This document shows positions 8,144-16,606 of a stretch of 28,338 nt of DNA, piece by piece. The DNA comes from Thermoprotei archaeon. Its GTDB lineage: Archaea; Thermoproteota; Methanomethylicia; Nezhaarchaeales; WYZ-LMO8. Positions within the stretch are counted from its first letter, which is position 1. Each line of letters begins with the position of its first letter. The stretch lies in contig QMSN01000001.1 of NCBI GenBank assembly GCA_003650865.1, positions 1-28,338 on the forward strand, written 5' to 3'. The position numbers and the translations under genes are program-made. Under the pieces are notes generated by a model that was not told the origin of the DNA, did not search any database, and saw nothing but the letters and a program-made list of their open reading frames with translations.

Positions 8144-8821
8144 TCACTTGTCTACTAGCTTAGCGTCCTTTATTACAAGCTCCCCCCAATTCCTCCTCCA
8201 CAAGACCTCGTAGTCGAGTATCTCCACTCTCTTCTTGAAGAAGGGAGTGTCAAGGACGAAGGTTTCGTACTCACCGCCTTCACCACAAGCGTGTATCTTC
8301 CACTTCTCCACGAGCTTCTTTAGGTCGTTTAGCATGTCGTAGTCTATGAGCCTACCAAGCCACTTGGCTGTTAAGCCCTCAGCGTAGACCCCTATAACTA
8401 TGGCTTTGAAGCCCTCCTTAATCACGGACTCTAAAATGCCTATTGGGTCGCGTCCCCAAAGCGGGGTTATGAGGTCAAGGCTTAGCTCCTCACACACTCT
8501 TCGCAAGAGGTCTCGCTGATACTTACTAGCCATGACGCCTGAAACCACGGTCTTCACTCCATAACGCTCCTTCAAATCCTCTAAGACGCGCCTCATCTGC
8601 TCCAGCTCTTCACCTTTAGGTGTGCTGACCAATATGTGAGGCAAGCCGAGGGCTTGTACTTGAAGCGAAGTCCACCTCACATTGGGCACGTGGAACAACA
8701 TGGATTCAGGGTCTTGCGGGTAAAAGGTGGTTATGCACGAGATCTTTACGCCAGACTTCATAGCTAAGTAGCAGGCGTAAGCGCTGTCTTTGCCTCCACT
8801 CCACAGACAAGTAGCGGTCAA
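8144..8821 (-). CDS. dph6: Diphthine--ammonia ligase, Dph6 family ATP pyrophosphatase
   Basis: Catalyses the last step of diphthamide formation on elongation factor 2, amidating diphthine with ATP and ammonia. The 225-residue protein has the PP-loop SGGKDS at residues 8-13 and the family signature GEGGEYETFVLDTP near the C-terminus. It lacks the extra RidA-like domains of eukaryotic Dph6, as is normal in archaea. It starts at a TTG whose TTGA overlaps the gatE stop codon by 4 nt, a common coupling pattern in this genome. Older annotations call this family MJ0570-related ATP-binding protein. Confidence 0.93.
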   Translation of the reverse strand: MTATCLWSGGKDSAYACYLAMKSGVKISCITTFYPQDPESMLFHVPNVRWTSLQVQALGLPHILVSTPKGEELEQMRRVLEDLKERYGVKTVVSGVMASKYQRDLLRRVCEELSLDLITPLWGRDPIGILESVIKEGFKAIVIGVYAEGLTAKWLGRLIDYDMLNDLKKLVEKWKIHACGEGGEYETFVLDTPFFKKRVEILDYEVLWRRNWGELVIKDAKLVDK

Positions 8822-10749
8822 GGCTTTTCTGACCTCCCAATCTCCTTGAGCAACTCCCCGACTTTCTCTCGGACTATTTGGTTCACAAGCTTTCCATCAA
8901 CTTTCCCTCTGAGGTGCGCCATGACCTTACCCATGATGGCTTGGACAGCCCTCTCACCTCTGCTCTTGACTATCTCCACATTCTCGCGTACAACCTTATC
9001 CACGAAGTCCTTGACATCCTCTAGGGTCATGGCTTTGAAGCCGAGCTTTTCTATGACCTCCATGACTGTACACTGGGGGTTCTCAGCCATACCTCTTAGT
9101 ACTTCAGGTATGGCCTCCTTCGCTATGATGCCCTTGCCCAACGCTCTAAACACGTCAATTATCTTGTGCTCGTCGATGTTGTCGAGTGGAACGCCTTCAC
9201 GCTTTAAGCTCTTCCACGTGTACTCTAAGGTAGTTGCAATTATCGTTGGTGAGACCTCAGGAACGCTTGAGACTATTCTTTCGAATAAGTCTAGTCTGTA
9301 GGAGTTCACCATGAGCAACGCCAGATCCTTGCTTAAACCGTATTCCTCTATGAAGCGCTTAAGCTTCTTCTCAGGCATTTCGGGTAGAGATCTCGATATC
9401 CCCTCAAGCCTTTCCTTCGTTATCACTATGGGCCTCACGTCGGTCTCTGGATACATTCTAGCGGCTCCGGGTCTAGGCCTCATGTACCTCGTCGTCCCAT
9501 CAGGGTTGGCAGCCCTAGTCTCGTCGGGGACCCCCTTAATGGCTTCTCTACACCTTCTAGCAACTGCCTCGAGAGCTCTTCTAGCCTTGTCCACTTCGTC
9601 CACTACGAAGACCACGGCGTCCATATCGCCGCACTTAAGGTGCTCTTTCAGCTCATCCACTTCCTGCTGAGAGATGCCGTAAGCGGGCATCTCATCCGTG
9701 TGGAATATCCCCTTAACCCCGCCCCATACAACAGCGTAGTCCTTCAGCTCTGTGCCAAACCTCCTGCCAGGCTGAACTTCTCGTCCAAGTAGACCAGCGA
9801 AGCCCGGTAGCTTAAGTGCCAGCACTCTGCCCCCTCTCTTAATGCCTTGAGATATCACCTTGCTCTGAGAGCCACGGAATATGTCGGTGACGTCCACCAC
9901 TTCGCATTCGACATCAGTGACCCCTCTGCTTTTAAGCTCCTCCGTTATCTGAAGAAGTTTGAGTTGCCTCTCGACCTCCAACTCAACAACCTTTGATAGG
10001 AGCTCTAAGTCCTGAACTCCCTTAATCTCAACCCTAGCGCCCTTCTCCAGCGATATGTTGAGATCCTGTCTTATAGTCCCCTTACCCCTCTTAACCTTCC
10101 CAGATATCCTGAAGAGCTGCCCCAACTTCAACGCTACCCTCTGAGCTTGCTCCGGACTCCTTATCTCAGGGGCTGTTGCAACCTCTATTAGAGGGATGCC
10201 GAGCCTATCAAGTCTATACACAACTTCTTTCTCGCTCTCAGAGATTTTCCTAGCAGCATCTTCTTCAAGACATATCGTCTGTATGTGGACGGGGCCTTCA
10301 GAATCCTCTATGACGCTATCCCTTGAGCCCAACGCCACTATCGCCGTCCTCTGAAAGCCCGTAGTGTTGGAGCCATCTATGACCACCTTCCTCATCACTT
10401 GAATTACGTCAGGGATGTTGGCCCTTAACATCAAGGCTATTCCAAGAGCTATGTCCAAGGCCTCGTCGTTGAGCTGGTGCGGAGGCTCTTCATCCATCTC
10501 GACGAGACACGTTGAGTCGTTGTAGGCCTGGTATATGAAAACCTTGCCCTTCTCGTGCTCTAATAGGGCGGCCTCGTCAACAGTCCCTAGCTCACTCCTC
10601 GTAGGGCGTAGGTACCTCATGAAGACCACGTCGGGTTCGTCATCTCTCAACGTCGTCGGGCAAGAGCAGAAGAGCTTGTGTTTCGTGTTGAGCTGCTGGT
10701 GAAGCTCTAAGCCAACTTTCAAGCCAAGCTCGGCATATTTACTACTCAA
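8818..10749 (-). CDS. gatE: Glutamyl-tRNA(Gln) amidotransferase subunit E
   Basis: The kinase/transamidase subunit of the archaeal GatDE complex, which converts Glu-tRNA(Gln) to Gln-tRNA(Gln). The 643-residue length is typical. Motifs include VGLELHQQLNTKHKLFCSCP at the N-terminus, ETDVRPI in the centre, and a C-terminal helical tail domain (about 500-640) that binds tRNA. An AspRS-like insertion separates the catalytic halves. It starts at a TTG inside the end of gatD (8-nt overlap), with GGAGGTG about 9 nt upstream. Its presence implies that the organism charges tRNA(Gln) indirectly. Confidence 0.97.
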   Translation of the reverse strand: MSSKYAELGLKVGLELHQQLNTKHKLFCSCPTTLRDDEPDVVFMRYLRPTRSELGTVDEAALLEHEKGKVFIYQAYNDSTCLVEMDEEPPHQLNDEALDIALGIALMLRANIPDVIQVMRKVVIDGSNTTGFQRTAIVALGSRDSVIEDSEGPVHIQTICLEEDAARKISESEKEVVYRLDRLGIPLIEVATAPEIRSPEQAQRVALKLGQLFRISGKVKRGKGTIRQDLNISLEKGARVEIKGVQDLELLSKVVELEVERQLKLLQITEELKSRGVTDVECEVVDVTDIFRGSQSKVISQGIKRGGRVLALKLPGFAGLLGREVQPGRRFGTELKDYAVVWGGVKGIFHTDEMPAYGISQQEVDELKEHLKCGDMDAVVFVVDEVDKARRALEAVARRCREAIKGVPDETRAANPDGTTRYMRPRPGAARMYPETDVRPIVITKERLEGISRSLPEMPEKKLKRFIEEYGLSKDLALLMVNSYRLDLFERIVSSVPEVSPTIIATTLEYTWKSLKREGVPLDNIDEHKIIDVFRALGKGIIAKEAIPEVLRGMAENPQCTVMEVIEKLGFKAMTLEDVKDFVDKVVRENVEIVKSRGERAVQAIMGKVMAHLRGKVDGKLVNQIVREKVGELLKEIGRSEKP

Positions 10750-12130
10750 GACCCTTCACCTCCAGATACGCTTTGTACTCAGTCCTAGGCTTGATCTCCC
10801 CCGCTATGTTCGTGAGCATAAGCCTCTTTACCTCATCTATGCTGCTGGCGTTAGCTAAGCACCACATGAGCTTAACTAAAGCAGTCTCAGGCAACATGTC
10901 TTCACAAGGTATGACGCCCATCCTCAAGAGCTCGACGCCAGTCCTGTACACATTCATGTTGACCCTCCCCCACAGGCACTGAGACGTCATGGCCACTACG
11001 ATGCCTGCATCTACAAGCTTTCTTATGGAGGGAAATACGTAGCTGGGCGTGTGGCCAAGACCCGTGCCCTCTATGACAACTCCTCTAAAGCCAGACTCCA
11101 AGACCCACTCTAAAGCCTCAGCTGGTATGCCGGGATACACCTTGATGAGCGCGGCCCTACTATCAAACCTCGGCTTAACGACAAAGTCCTCTTTCGTACC
11201 GCGGGGTTTTAGGTTGCTGGCCAACACGACAACATCTCTACCCCCTATGACCTTCGCTATGGGCTTGTCGTTTACAGCTTTAAAGGCATCCCTTCTACTC
11301 GTATGGCATTTCCTAACTTTAGCTCCACGGTATACCGCTAACACGTCGTCGCTTATGTTCTCGTGCATGACAACTACGACTTCAGCAAAGGGAGCACGGG
11401 ATGCTACGGCTGTTGCCCCCATCATGTTTAGTGCTGCGTCGGACGAAGGTCTATCAGACGACCTCTGAGCACCCACCAAAGCCACTGGTATGGGCAAGCC
11501 TTGTAGAGCGAAACTCAAGGCTGCGGCGGTGTAACCCATCGTGTCGGTTCCGTGGGCTATTACAACACCATCAACTCCGCTCTCAACCTCTTTAGCCACA
11601 GCTTCAGCTATCTTGGTCCAGTATTCAGGCCTCATGTCCTCGCTGAAGATGTTAAATATGGTCTTGGTGTTTATGACAGCTATCTCGTTGAGCTCAGGAA
11701 TCGACTCGTAGAGGTCCTCAGTCGTCAGTGAGGGATAGACGGCTCCAGTCTTGTACTCCACTTTACTGGCTATCGTGCCGCCTGTACCAAGAACTGTGAC
11801 CCTAGGTAGACCTCCTCTCGAGATTTGTTGAAGAGCCCTCTCTACCACGCTTGGAGAAGCTTTAGACACAAGCTGAACCTCAACCTCCTTAAGTCTAAAA
11901 CCTATGTTGTAGCCGTTGTCGAGCTTTATTACTATGTAGTCATCTCCTAGTACCTCGGTCCTTGGCATGAGGAGGCCTTCGTAGACAGCGTCACCCTTCA
12001 CGACCTTAACCCTATCGTAAACCCCTATCCCCTTCACTTCGAGTGGTGCTGGGACTTCAGAGCCACCACTAGACGGCAAGCTACACACCACTCGTAGAAG
12101 AAGCCTAAAACTAGAAAAGCTTGCTGTCAC
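10742..12130 (-). CDS. gatD: Glutamyl-tRNA(Gln) amidotransferase subunit D
   Basis: The asparaginase-like subunit that releases ammonia from glutamine for GatE. After an N-terminal beta-barrel domain (about 35-95) the L-asparaginase domain begins with VTVLGTGGTIAS (T119). It continues with AHGTDTMGY (T195, D196), VGAQRSSDRPSSDA and EGTGLGHTP. The 462-residue model from the GTG at 12130 is longer than usual at the N-terminus. About 20-30 leading residues look unlike the family and no ribosome site precedes them. A downstream TTG or GTG, before the conserved GIGVYDRVKV, may be the true start. It lies 49 nt after the S30e gene and is probably co-transcribed with it. Confidence 0.95.
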   Translation of the reverse strand: MTASFSSFRLLLRVVCSLPSSGGSEVPAPLEVKGIGVYDRVKVVKGDAVYEGLLMPRTEVLGDDYIVIKLDNGYNIGFRLKEVEVQLVSKASPSVVERALQQISRGGLPRVTVLGTGGTIASKVEYKTGAVYPSLTTEDLYESIPELNEIAVINTKTIFNIFSEDMRPEYWTKIAEAVAKEVESGVDGVVIAHGTDTMGYTAAALSFALQGLPIPVALVGAQRSSDRPSSDAALNMMGATAVASRAPFAEVVVVMHENISDDVLAVYRGAKVRKCHTSRRDAFKAVNDKPIAKVIGGRDVVVLASNLKPRGTKEDFVVKPRFDSRAALIKVYPGIPAEALEWVLESGFRGVVIEGTGLGHTPSYVFPSIRKLVDAGIVVAMTSQCLWGRVNMNVYRTGVELLRMGVIPCEDMLPETALVKLMWCLANASSIDEVKRLMLTNIAGEIKPRTEYKAYLEVKGLE

Positions 12131-12179
12131 GTAGGCGTAGCTCTAGCTATCAGTAAAGGATTCTGGAGACTAGGAGGAG

Positions 12180-12329
12180 CTAAGCTCTCTGCTGCGCGTA
12201 CGCTACTCTCCTAATGTACTTCTTGTGGTTCTTAATTCGTGGTATGGGCGTCCTCTTGGGCTTAGGAGGTATCTTGGGCGTCTGCGTCCTAACCTTACCA
12301 GCCTTTGTCAGTGAGCCGTGGGACGGCAT
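12180..12329 (-). CDS. rps30e: Small ribosomal subunit protein eS30 (S30e)
   Basis: A 49-residue, strongly basic protein that starts MPSHGSLTKAGKVRTQTPKI, the hallmark of archaeal S30e, and ends in a lysine/arginine-rich tail (RIKNHKKYIRRVAYAQQRA). In eukaryotes the same domain is made as the C-terminal part of the FAU fusion; here it stands alone, as in archaea. The ATG at 12329 has a strong GGAGGT ribosome site 7 nt upstream and a clear TATA box about 40 nt upstream. The gene lies between pyrK and gatD on the same strand. It is short enough for automated calling to miss. S30e is typical of TACK archaea and generally absent from Euryarchaeota. Confidence 0.96.
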   Translation of the reverse strand: MPSHGSLTKAGKVRTQTPKIPPKPKRTPIPRIKNHKKYIRRVAYAQQRA

Positions 12330-12365
12330 GTAGACCGACCTCCATTCAAGGAGGAGCGGGAGCCT

Positions 12366-12375
12366 ACATATAAAG
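12366..12375 (-). promoter_or_regulatory. TATA box for S30e (and probably gatDE)
   Basis: Read on the minus strand the sequence is CTTTATATGT, about 40 nt before the S30e ATG. It predicts a start site near 12343 and a leader of about 14 nt that contains the GGAGGT ribosome site. It lies in the 74-nt gap after pyrK, so the S30e-gatD-gatE group can be transcribed separately from pyrDK. Confidence 0.65.
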
Positions 12376-12403
12376 ATATTGCGTCACGCCTACGAGCTAC
12401 GAG

Positions 12404-13216
12404 TTAAGGATTTATGGGGAGCCTCTCGCCTGAAGAGGTTCTGCTAAATGTTCCAAACTCCTTCATCCTCTTAAGCCTCGAAGAGCTGAAGACGGGTCCA
12501 TCACTACACAACCTGAAGCCATCTATGAGGCACGAGCCGCACACGCCTAAAGCACACTTAACATACCTCTCGAGAAGCATCTGATGAGGTATACCTAGCT
12601 TCAGAAGGAGCCTATGGAGTTTAAACAGCATGGGCTCTGGACCACAGGCATAGACGTAAGAGAACCTTATTTTCTCTAGGAGGAGGCGTGAGGCGTCAAC
12701 AGATGTACCCTTAACCCCTGCAGTACCGTCATCAGTTGCCACAGTCACCTTCTCTTCGCCAAGCAACCTTGACAACTCATCTGTATGCACCAAATCGCTG
12801 GACGACTTAGCTCCAACAACCACGTAGACGTCTCTACGAGACTCAGAGAGTTGCTTTACCAACGGTATTAAGGGTGCTGTGCCCACACCACCCCCTACAA
12901 TTAGGATAGGTGACTTTGAGGTGAACCTAAAGCCATTACCATAAGGGCCACGCATGAATATCATGTCACCAACAGCACGTGAAGCCAAAGCCCTAGTCCC
13001 ATCACCCCTTACCACAAAGGTGAGGCGTACCTCACCCTTAGACTCATCAATGCTTGAAGGGGATAGAGGGAACTCATCGATGCTCGGCAACCATACCATG
13101 AAGAACTGCCCCGGCTTAACCCTTGGAGCAAAGCCCAAGCACTTAAGCCTTAACGAGTATGTGTTCCTCGCCACGCACTCCTTCGATGCAACCTTAAACC
13201 TAACGTAGTACGACAT
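12404..13216 (-). CDS. pyrK: Dihydroorotate dehydrogenase electron-transfer subunit PyrK
   Basis: FAD and 2Fe-2S subunit that passes electrons from PyrD to NAD. The N-terminal ferredoxin-reductase FAD domain includes KPGQFFMVWLP and LRPG-like strands, followed by the nucleotide-binding site ILIVGGGVGTAPL. The C-terminal cluster motif is CALGVCGSCLIDGFRLC, four cysteines spaced CX4CX2CX7C, followed by DGPVF as in known PyrK. I place the start at the ATG at 13216 rather than the TTG six bases upstream, because GAGGG sits 6 nt before this ATG but touches the TTG. It follows pyrD by about 10 nt. Confidence 0.93.
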   Translation of the reverse strand: MSYYVRFKVASKECVARNTYSLRLKCLGFAPRVKPGQFFMVWLPSIDEFPLSPSSIDESKGEVRLTFVVRGDGTRALASRAVGDMIFMRGPYGNGFRFTSKSPILIVGGGVGTAPLIPLVKQLSESRRDVYVVVGAKSSSDLVHTDELSRLLGEEKVTVATDDGTAGVKGTSVDASRLLLEKIRFSYVYACGPEPMLFKLHRLLLKLGIPHQMLLERYVKCALGVCGSCLIDGFRLCSDGPVFSSSRLKRMKEFGTFSRTSSGERLPINP

Positions 13217-13225
13217 GTCCAACCC

Positions 13226-14131
13226 TCAATGAGCTGCTCCCACTATCTCCTTCAGGTCTCTAATGCCCTCTTCCTCCATGAAATTCTCGATGCCCCTTAT
13301 GATCTCCTTAAATAGCTTCAACCCCCTCTTACGTATAGCTGTTCCTATCTGAACAGCGCGTGCACCTGCCAGCATGTACTCAATGACGTCCATCCAAGTG
13401 TTTACACCTCCAACACCTATGAGGGGTATCTCGAAGTTCTCGTAGAGGTCGTATATCACTCTCAAAGCTATGGGCTTCAAGGAGGGTCCAGAAAGCCCAC
13501 CATATATCGAGGATAGGACTGGCCTCTTGGCCCTTATGTCTATGGCCATGGACCTTATGGTGTTGATGGCTGTTATAGCCGAGGCGCCATGCTTAACAAC
13601 AGACTCAGCCACGCTCAACAAGTTGCTCTCAAACCCTAACTTAACAAAAACCGGTACTGGCGATATGTCGCACACCTCCTTGACGACTCGTCCAGCGAGC
13701 TTAGGATCCTCAGAGAAAGCTTTGGTCTCAGCTACATGTGGGCACGAGAGGTTCAGCTCAATGGCCTTTGCCAGACCTGACTCCACAATTATCTTAACGG
13801 CTCCAACATAGTCTTCAATCCTGAAGCCAGCTACGCTGAACACCACTGGGATATTGGATAACTCATCCCTAATAGAAGTGCACTCCTCAAGGAAACGATG
13901 AACCCCTGGATTAGCTAGCCCAATAGCGTTAATCAAGCCATAACCTAGGTCAACTATCACGGGGTTGACATTCCCCGCTCGAGGAGTTAACGTTAGAGAC
14001 TTTGTGACTACAGCACCTGCACCTGCTTTATAGGCCTTGAGGAGCATTGAGGGGGTTGTGCCGAGTACGCCAGAAGCAAGCATAAGAGGGTTTCTAATGG
14101 TTAGTGATGATATGTTAACAGCTAAGCTCAT
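13226..14131 (-). CDS. pyrD: Dihydroorotate dehydrogenase, class 1B catalytic subunit
   Basis: Oxidises dihydroorotate to orotate in pyrimidine synthesis, using FMN in a TIM barrel. The 301-residue protein shows NPLMLASGVLG, AGAVVTKSLTLTPRAGN, the substrate loop ELNLSCPH with the class-1 catalytic cysteine, and the FMN phosphate site IGVGGVNTW. The adjacent pyrK marks it as class 1B (NAD-linked). The ATG at 14131 follows GAGGGAAGGT. No other pyr gene is in the window. It heads the minus-strand block and diverges from nop5. Confidence 0.96.
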   Translation of the reverse strand: MSLAVNISSLTIRNPLMLASGVLGTTPSMLLKAYKAGAGAVVTKSLTLTPRAGNVNPVIVDLGYGLINAIGLANPGVHRFLEECTSIRDELSNIPVVFSVAGFRIEDYVGAVKIIVESGLAKAIELNLSCPHVAETKAFSEDPKLAGRVVKEVCDISPVPVFVKLGFESNLLSVAESVVKHGASAITAINTIRSMAIDIRAKRPVLSSIYGGLSGPSLKPIALRVIYDLYENFEIPLIGVGGVNTWMDVIEYMLAGARAVQIGTAIRKRGLKLFKEIIRGIENFMEEEGIRDLKEIVGAAH

Positions 14132-14156
14132 ACCTTCCCTCTAGTTATTATGAAAA

Positions 14157-14170
14157 CAGTTATATATTAT
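14157..14170 (-). promoter_or_regulatory. TATA box of pyrDK, divergent from nop5
   Basis: The minus-strand reading ATAATATATAACTG is centred about 32 nt before the pyrD ATG, predicting a very short leader. The nop5 gene on the other strand starts at 14239 with a strong GGGGAGG ribosome site at 14226-14232. Its own TATA box is less clear, perhaps around 14190-14202. Confidence 0.6.
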
Positions 14171-14238
14171 CATGGCTCAATCCATACTATGTAGTTAACC
14201 TAGCCTGTTAGTGTATTCATGTCGTGGGGAGGTAGTGC

Positions 14239-15456
14239 ATGAAGGGTTTCGTCGTGTGCACATTCATGGGCTTACTTGCATATGATGAGAAGGGCAACCT
14301 CTTGGAGAAGGCGCTATTTCCAGGAGACCCTCTACAGCAGGCGAATAGGCTTTACGCCTTGGGTAGAGGGGAGATCGTAGATGAAATTAAGGTGTTGAGC
14401 GATAAGCTCAGGGAGAGGGGGGTTGACGAGCTCGTCTTTGAGAGTGACGTCCTAGCAAAAGCCTTCATGGACATGGGGTTCAGAAATGTGAAGGTTGAAG
14501 CGCCTAACGAGATAGCTAAGCTCGCTAGAACACAGTTACTAAAGCTTGCTGTAGAGCTTGGAGTCGCTGGGAGCGAGGAAGAGGCCCTTAAAGCCCTCCA
14601 TAGGGTTGCCTACGACTTAAGCGCTAAGAAGATGGTTGAAGCAGTTGAGAAACGAGATCTCTTAGTAGCTCAAGCAGTGTCCTGTATAGATGAAGTTGAG
14701 AAGATGATCAATATTCTTGCCTCTAGGCTGAGAGAGTGGTATGGTGTTCACTTCCCAGAGCTTGGAACCATGATTAAGGACCATGAGGACTACATAAGGG
14801 CTCTGAGGTTGATAGGTCACCGTGATAATGTTGTGAAGAAGAACTTACTCGAGGCCCTAGGCCCCATTAAGGATAAAGTCTTGAAATTCGTGGAGAGCGG
14901 AGCCACGTCGCTTGGAGCTGATGTGCTGCCCAAGGACATAGACATAATAAGAGAAGTAGCATCTATAGCGCTGGATCTCTACAGGTTAAATGACAAGTTA
15001 AAGCAGTACGTCAATGAAGTAATGGGCGAGGTCGCTCCCAACCTAAAGGAACTCATAGGCCCCGTCTTAGGTGCAAGGCTTATAGCATTAGCCGGGGGAC
15101 TCGACAGGCTCGCCAAGTTGCCAGCTAGCACGATACAACTGTTAGGTGCCGAAAAGGCGCTATTCAGAGCCTTGAGAACTGGAAGCAAACCGCCCAAACA
15201 TGGAATAATATTTCAGCATCCCGAAATTCACAGGTCACCACGCTGGCAGAGAGGTAAAATCGCAAGAGCCCTAGCTGGAAAGATTGCTATAGCTGCACGA
15301 GTCGACTACTTCTCAGGCGAGTACATAGCCGACGAGCTCAAAGAGGACTTGAGAAGGAGGATTAAGGAAATCAAAGAGACGTATAAGACACCTCCCAAGA
15401 GGGTTATAGAGAAGAAGAGGAAGAAGGAGAAAAGGAGGAAGAGAGGGAAGAGGTGA
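14239..15456 (+). CDS. nop5: C/D box sRNP core protein Nop5 (Nop56/58)
   Basis: Scaffold of the archaeal box C/D sRNP. It bridges L7Ae bound to guide RNA and the methyltransferase fibrillarin. The 405-residue protein has a fibrillarin-binding N-terminal domain (1 to about 120), a coiled-coil region, and the Nop RNA-binding domain (about 260-375). The Nop domain shows GARLIALAGGLDRLAKLPAS, LGAEKALFRAL and PKHGIIFQHPEIHRS. It ends in a lysine/arginine-rich tail (about 385-405) common in thermophiles. The ATG start has GGGGAGG 6 nt upstream. Its stop overlaps the fibrillarin start by 4 nt, the classic archaeal nop5-fibrillarin pair. Confidence 0.97.
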   Translation: MKGFVVCTFMGLLAYDEKGNLLEKALFPGDPLQQANRLYALGRGEIVDEIKVLSDKLRERGVDELVFESDVLAKAFMDMGFRNVKVEAPNEIAKLARTQLLKLAVELGVAGSEEEALKALHRVAYDLSAKKMVEAVEKRDLLVAQAVSCIDEVEKMINILASRLREWYGVHFPELGTMIKDHEDYIRALRLIGHRDNVVKKNLLEALGPIKDKVLKFVESGATSLGADVLPKDIDIIREVASIALDLYRLNDKLKQYVNEVMGEVAPNLKELIGPVLGARLIALAGGLDRLAKLPASTIQLLGAEKALFRALRTGSKPPKHGIIFQHPEIHRSPRWQRGKIARALAGKIAIAARVDYFSGEYIADELKEDLRRRIKEIKETYKTPPKRVIEKKRKKEKRRKRGKR

Positions 15457-16151
15457 GAGGCTTGAGAGTTAAACCTCATGAGAAGTTTGAGGGGTTATAC
15501 GTAGTTGAGATGGACGACGGCACCGTCAAGCTCGCCACGAGGAACTTAGCGCCGGGCGTCAAGGTTTACGGCGAGATGCTCATAGAGCATGAGGGCATGG
15601 AACTCAGAGTGTGGGACGCCTACAGGTCTAAGCTAGCTGCAGCTCTCTTGAAGGGGCTTAAGACCTCCCCCCTGAAGAGTGGGTTGAAGGTGCTCTACTT
15701 GGGGGTAGCCTCGGGAACCACGTGCTCACACGTATCAGATATTGTCGGCGAGTCCGGTAGGGTCTATGGCGTTGAGTTCTCGCCTAGAGTTATGAGGGAG
15801 TTCCTAGAGAGAGTAGCTAGGTATCGACCTAACGTGATCCCAATACTTGCTGATGCCAGGTTCCCAGCTGAATACTCAAGCATAACAGAGGAGGTGGACG
15901 TGATATACCAAGACGTCGCGCAACCTTATCAGAGCAAGATACTCATAGACAACGCCGACTTTTACTTGAAGAAGGGTGGATGGGCCTTCTTAGCCATTAA
16001 AGCTAGGAGCATAGACGTCACGAAGGAGCCCTCAGAGGTCTACAGGAAGGAGATGGAGGCTCTGAAGGATGGAGGTTTTGAGATAATAAACGTAGTGCAT
16101 TTAGAGCCTTACGACGTGGATCACGCCATGATATTGGCGCGTAGGGTGTAG
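15453..16151 (+). CDS. flpA: Fibrillarin-like rRNA/tRNA 2'-O-methyltransferase
   Basis: SAM-dependent enzyme that places 2'-O-methyl groups on rRNA and tRNA at sites chosen by C/D guide RNAs. The 232-residue protein starts at a GTG overlapping the nop5 stop (GTGA). Features are the fibrillarin N-terminal region through NLAPGVKVYGE, the SAM-binding glycine loop VLYLGVASGTTCSHV, YGVEFSPRVMREF, the catalytic-region strand DVIYQDVAQPYQ and AFLAIKARSIDVT. Length and motif order are standard. SAM comes from metK in the same window. Confidence 0.97.
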   Translation: MRGLRVKPHEKFEGLYVVEMDDGTVKLATRNLAPGVKVYGEMLIEHEGMELRVWDAYRSKLAAALLKGLKTSPLKSGLKVLYLGVASGTTCSHVSDIVGESGRVYGVEFSPRVMREFLERVARYRPNVIPILADARFPAEYSSITEEVDVIYQDVAQPYQSKILIDNADFYLKKGGWAFLAIKARSIDVTKEPSEVYRKEMEALKDGGFEIINVVHLEPYDVDHAMILARRV

Positions 16152-16160
16152 GCAATAACC

Positions 16161-16598
16161 ATGTTCTCTGACAGGTCATTTAATAGGTTCACCAGGATAC
16201 TTAGTAGGGAGATAGAGAGGATAAACGATCATCTACCGCGTGAGAGCAAGACGCTCCGTGAGCTACTATCTATGGATGAACCGAAGGTGATAACGAGGCG
16301 AGGAGACGAGCTCGTAATGGATAAGGACGAGCTAAGGCTGCTGGCTGAGCTGACCCCCCCTCATTACCACGATAAGCTGAGGTTGCCTATACTCATCCTC
16401 AGGAGGATCGACATGGGTGAAGGCGTATACGTGTTATGTGGAGGCGAGCTAGAAGCGCATGTGATAAGCAGAGTTTTGAGTGAAAGCAGTTTGCCCAGAG
16501 ATAAAGGCAAAATACTCTTGTATAGGCCTCACATAGCATTTCTCAGAAGTAAGCTTAGAACTACAACAGTTATAGGGTTCGTCGCTGATATAACTTAG
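16161..16598 (+). CDS. DUF61/UPF0216 family conserved archaeal protein
   Basis: A 145-residue conserved archaeal protein of unknown function. It matches the DUF61 pattern: a helical N-terminus (EIERINDHLPRESKTLRELL), then the acidic ELRLLAELTP, the strand KLRLPILILRR and a glycine turn (GVYVLCGGELEAHVISRVL). No catalytic motif can be named. The ATG start lies 10 nt after fibrillarin, and the gene is followed 9 nt later by the COG1395 regulator, so a nop5-fibrillarin-DUF61-regulator operon is likely. Its function may relate to RNA or translation, by context only. Confidence 0.85.
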   Translation: MFSDRSFNRFTRILSREIERINDHLPRESKTLRELLSMDEPKVITRRGDELVMDKDELRLLAELTPPHYHDKLRLPILILRRIDMGEGVYVLCGGELEAHVISRVLSESSLPRDKGKILLYRPHIAFLRSKLRTTTVIGFVADIT

Positions 16599-16606
16599 CG
16601 AGAGGT

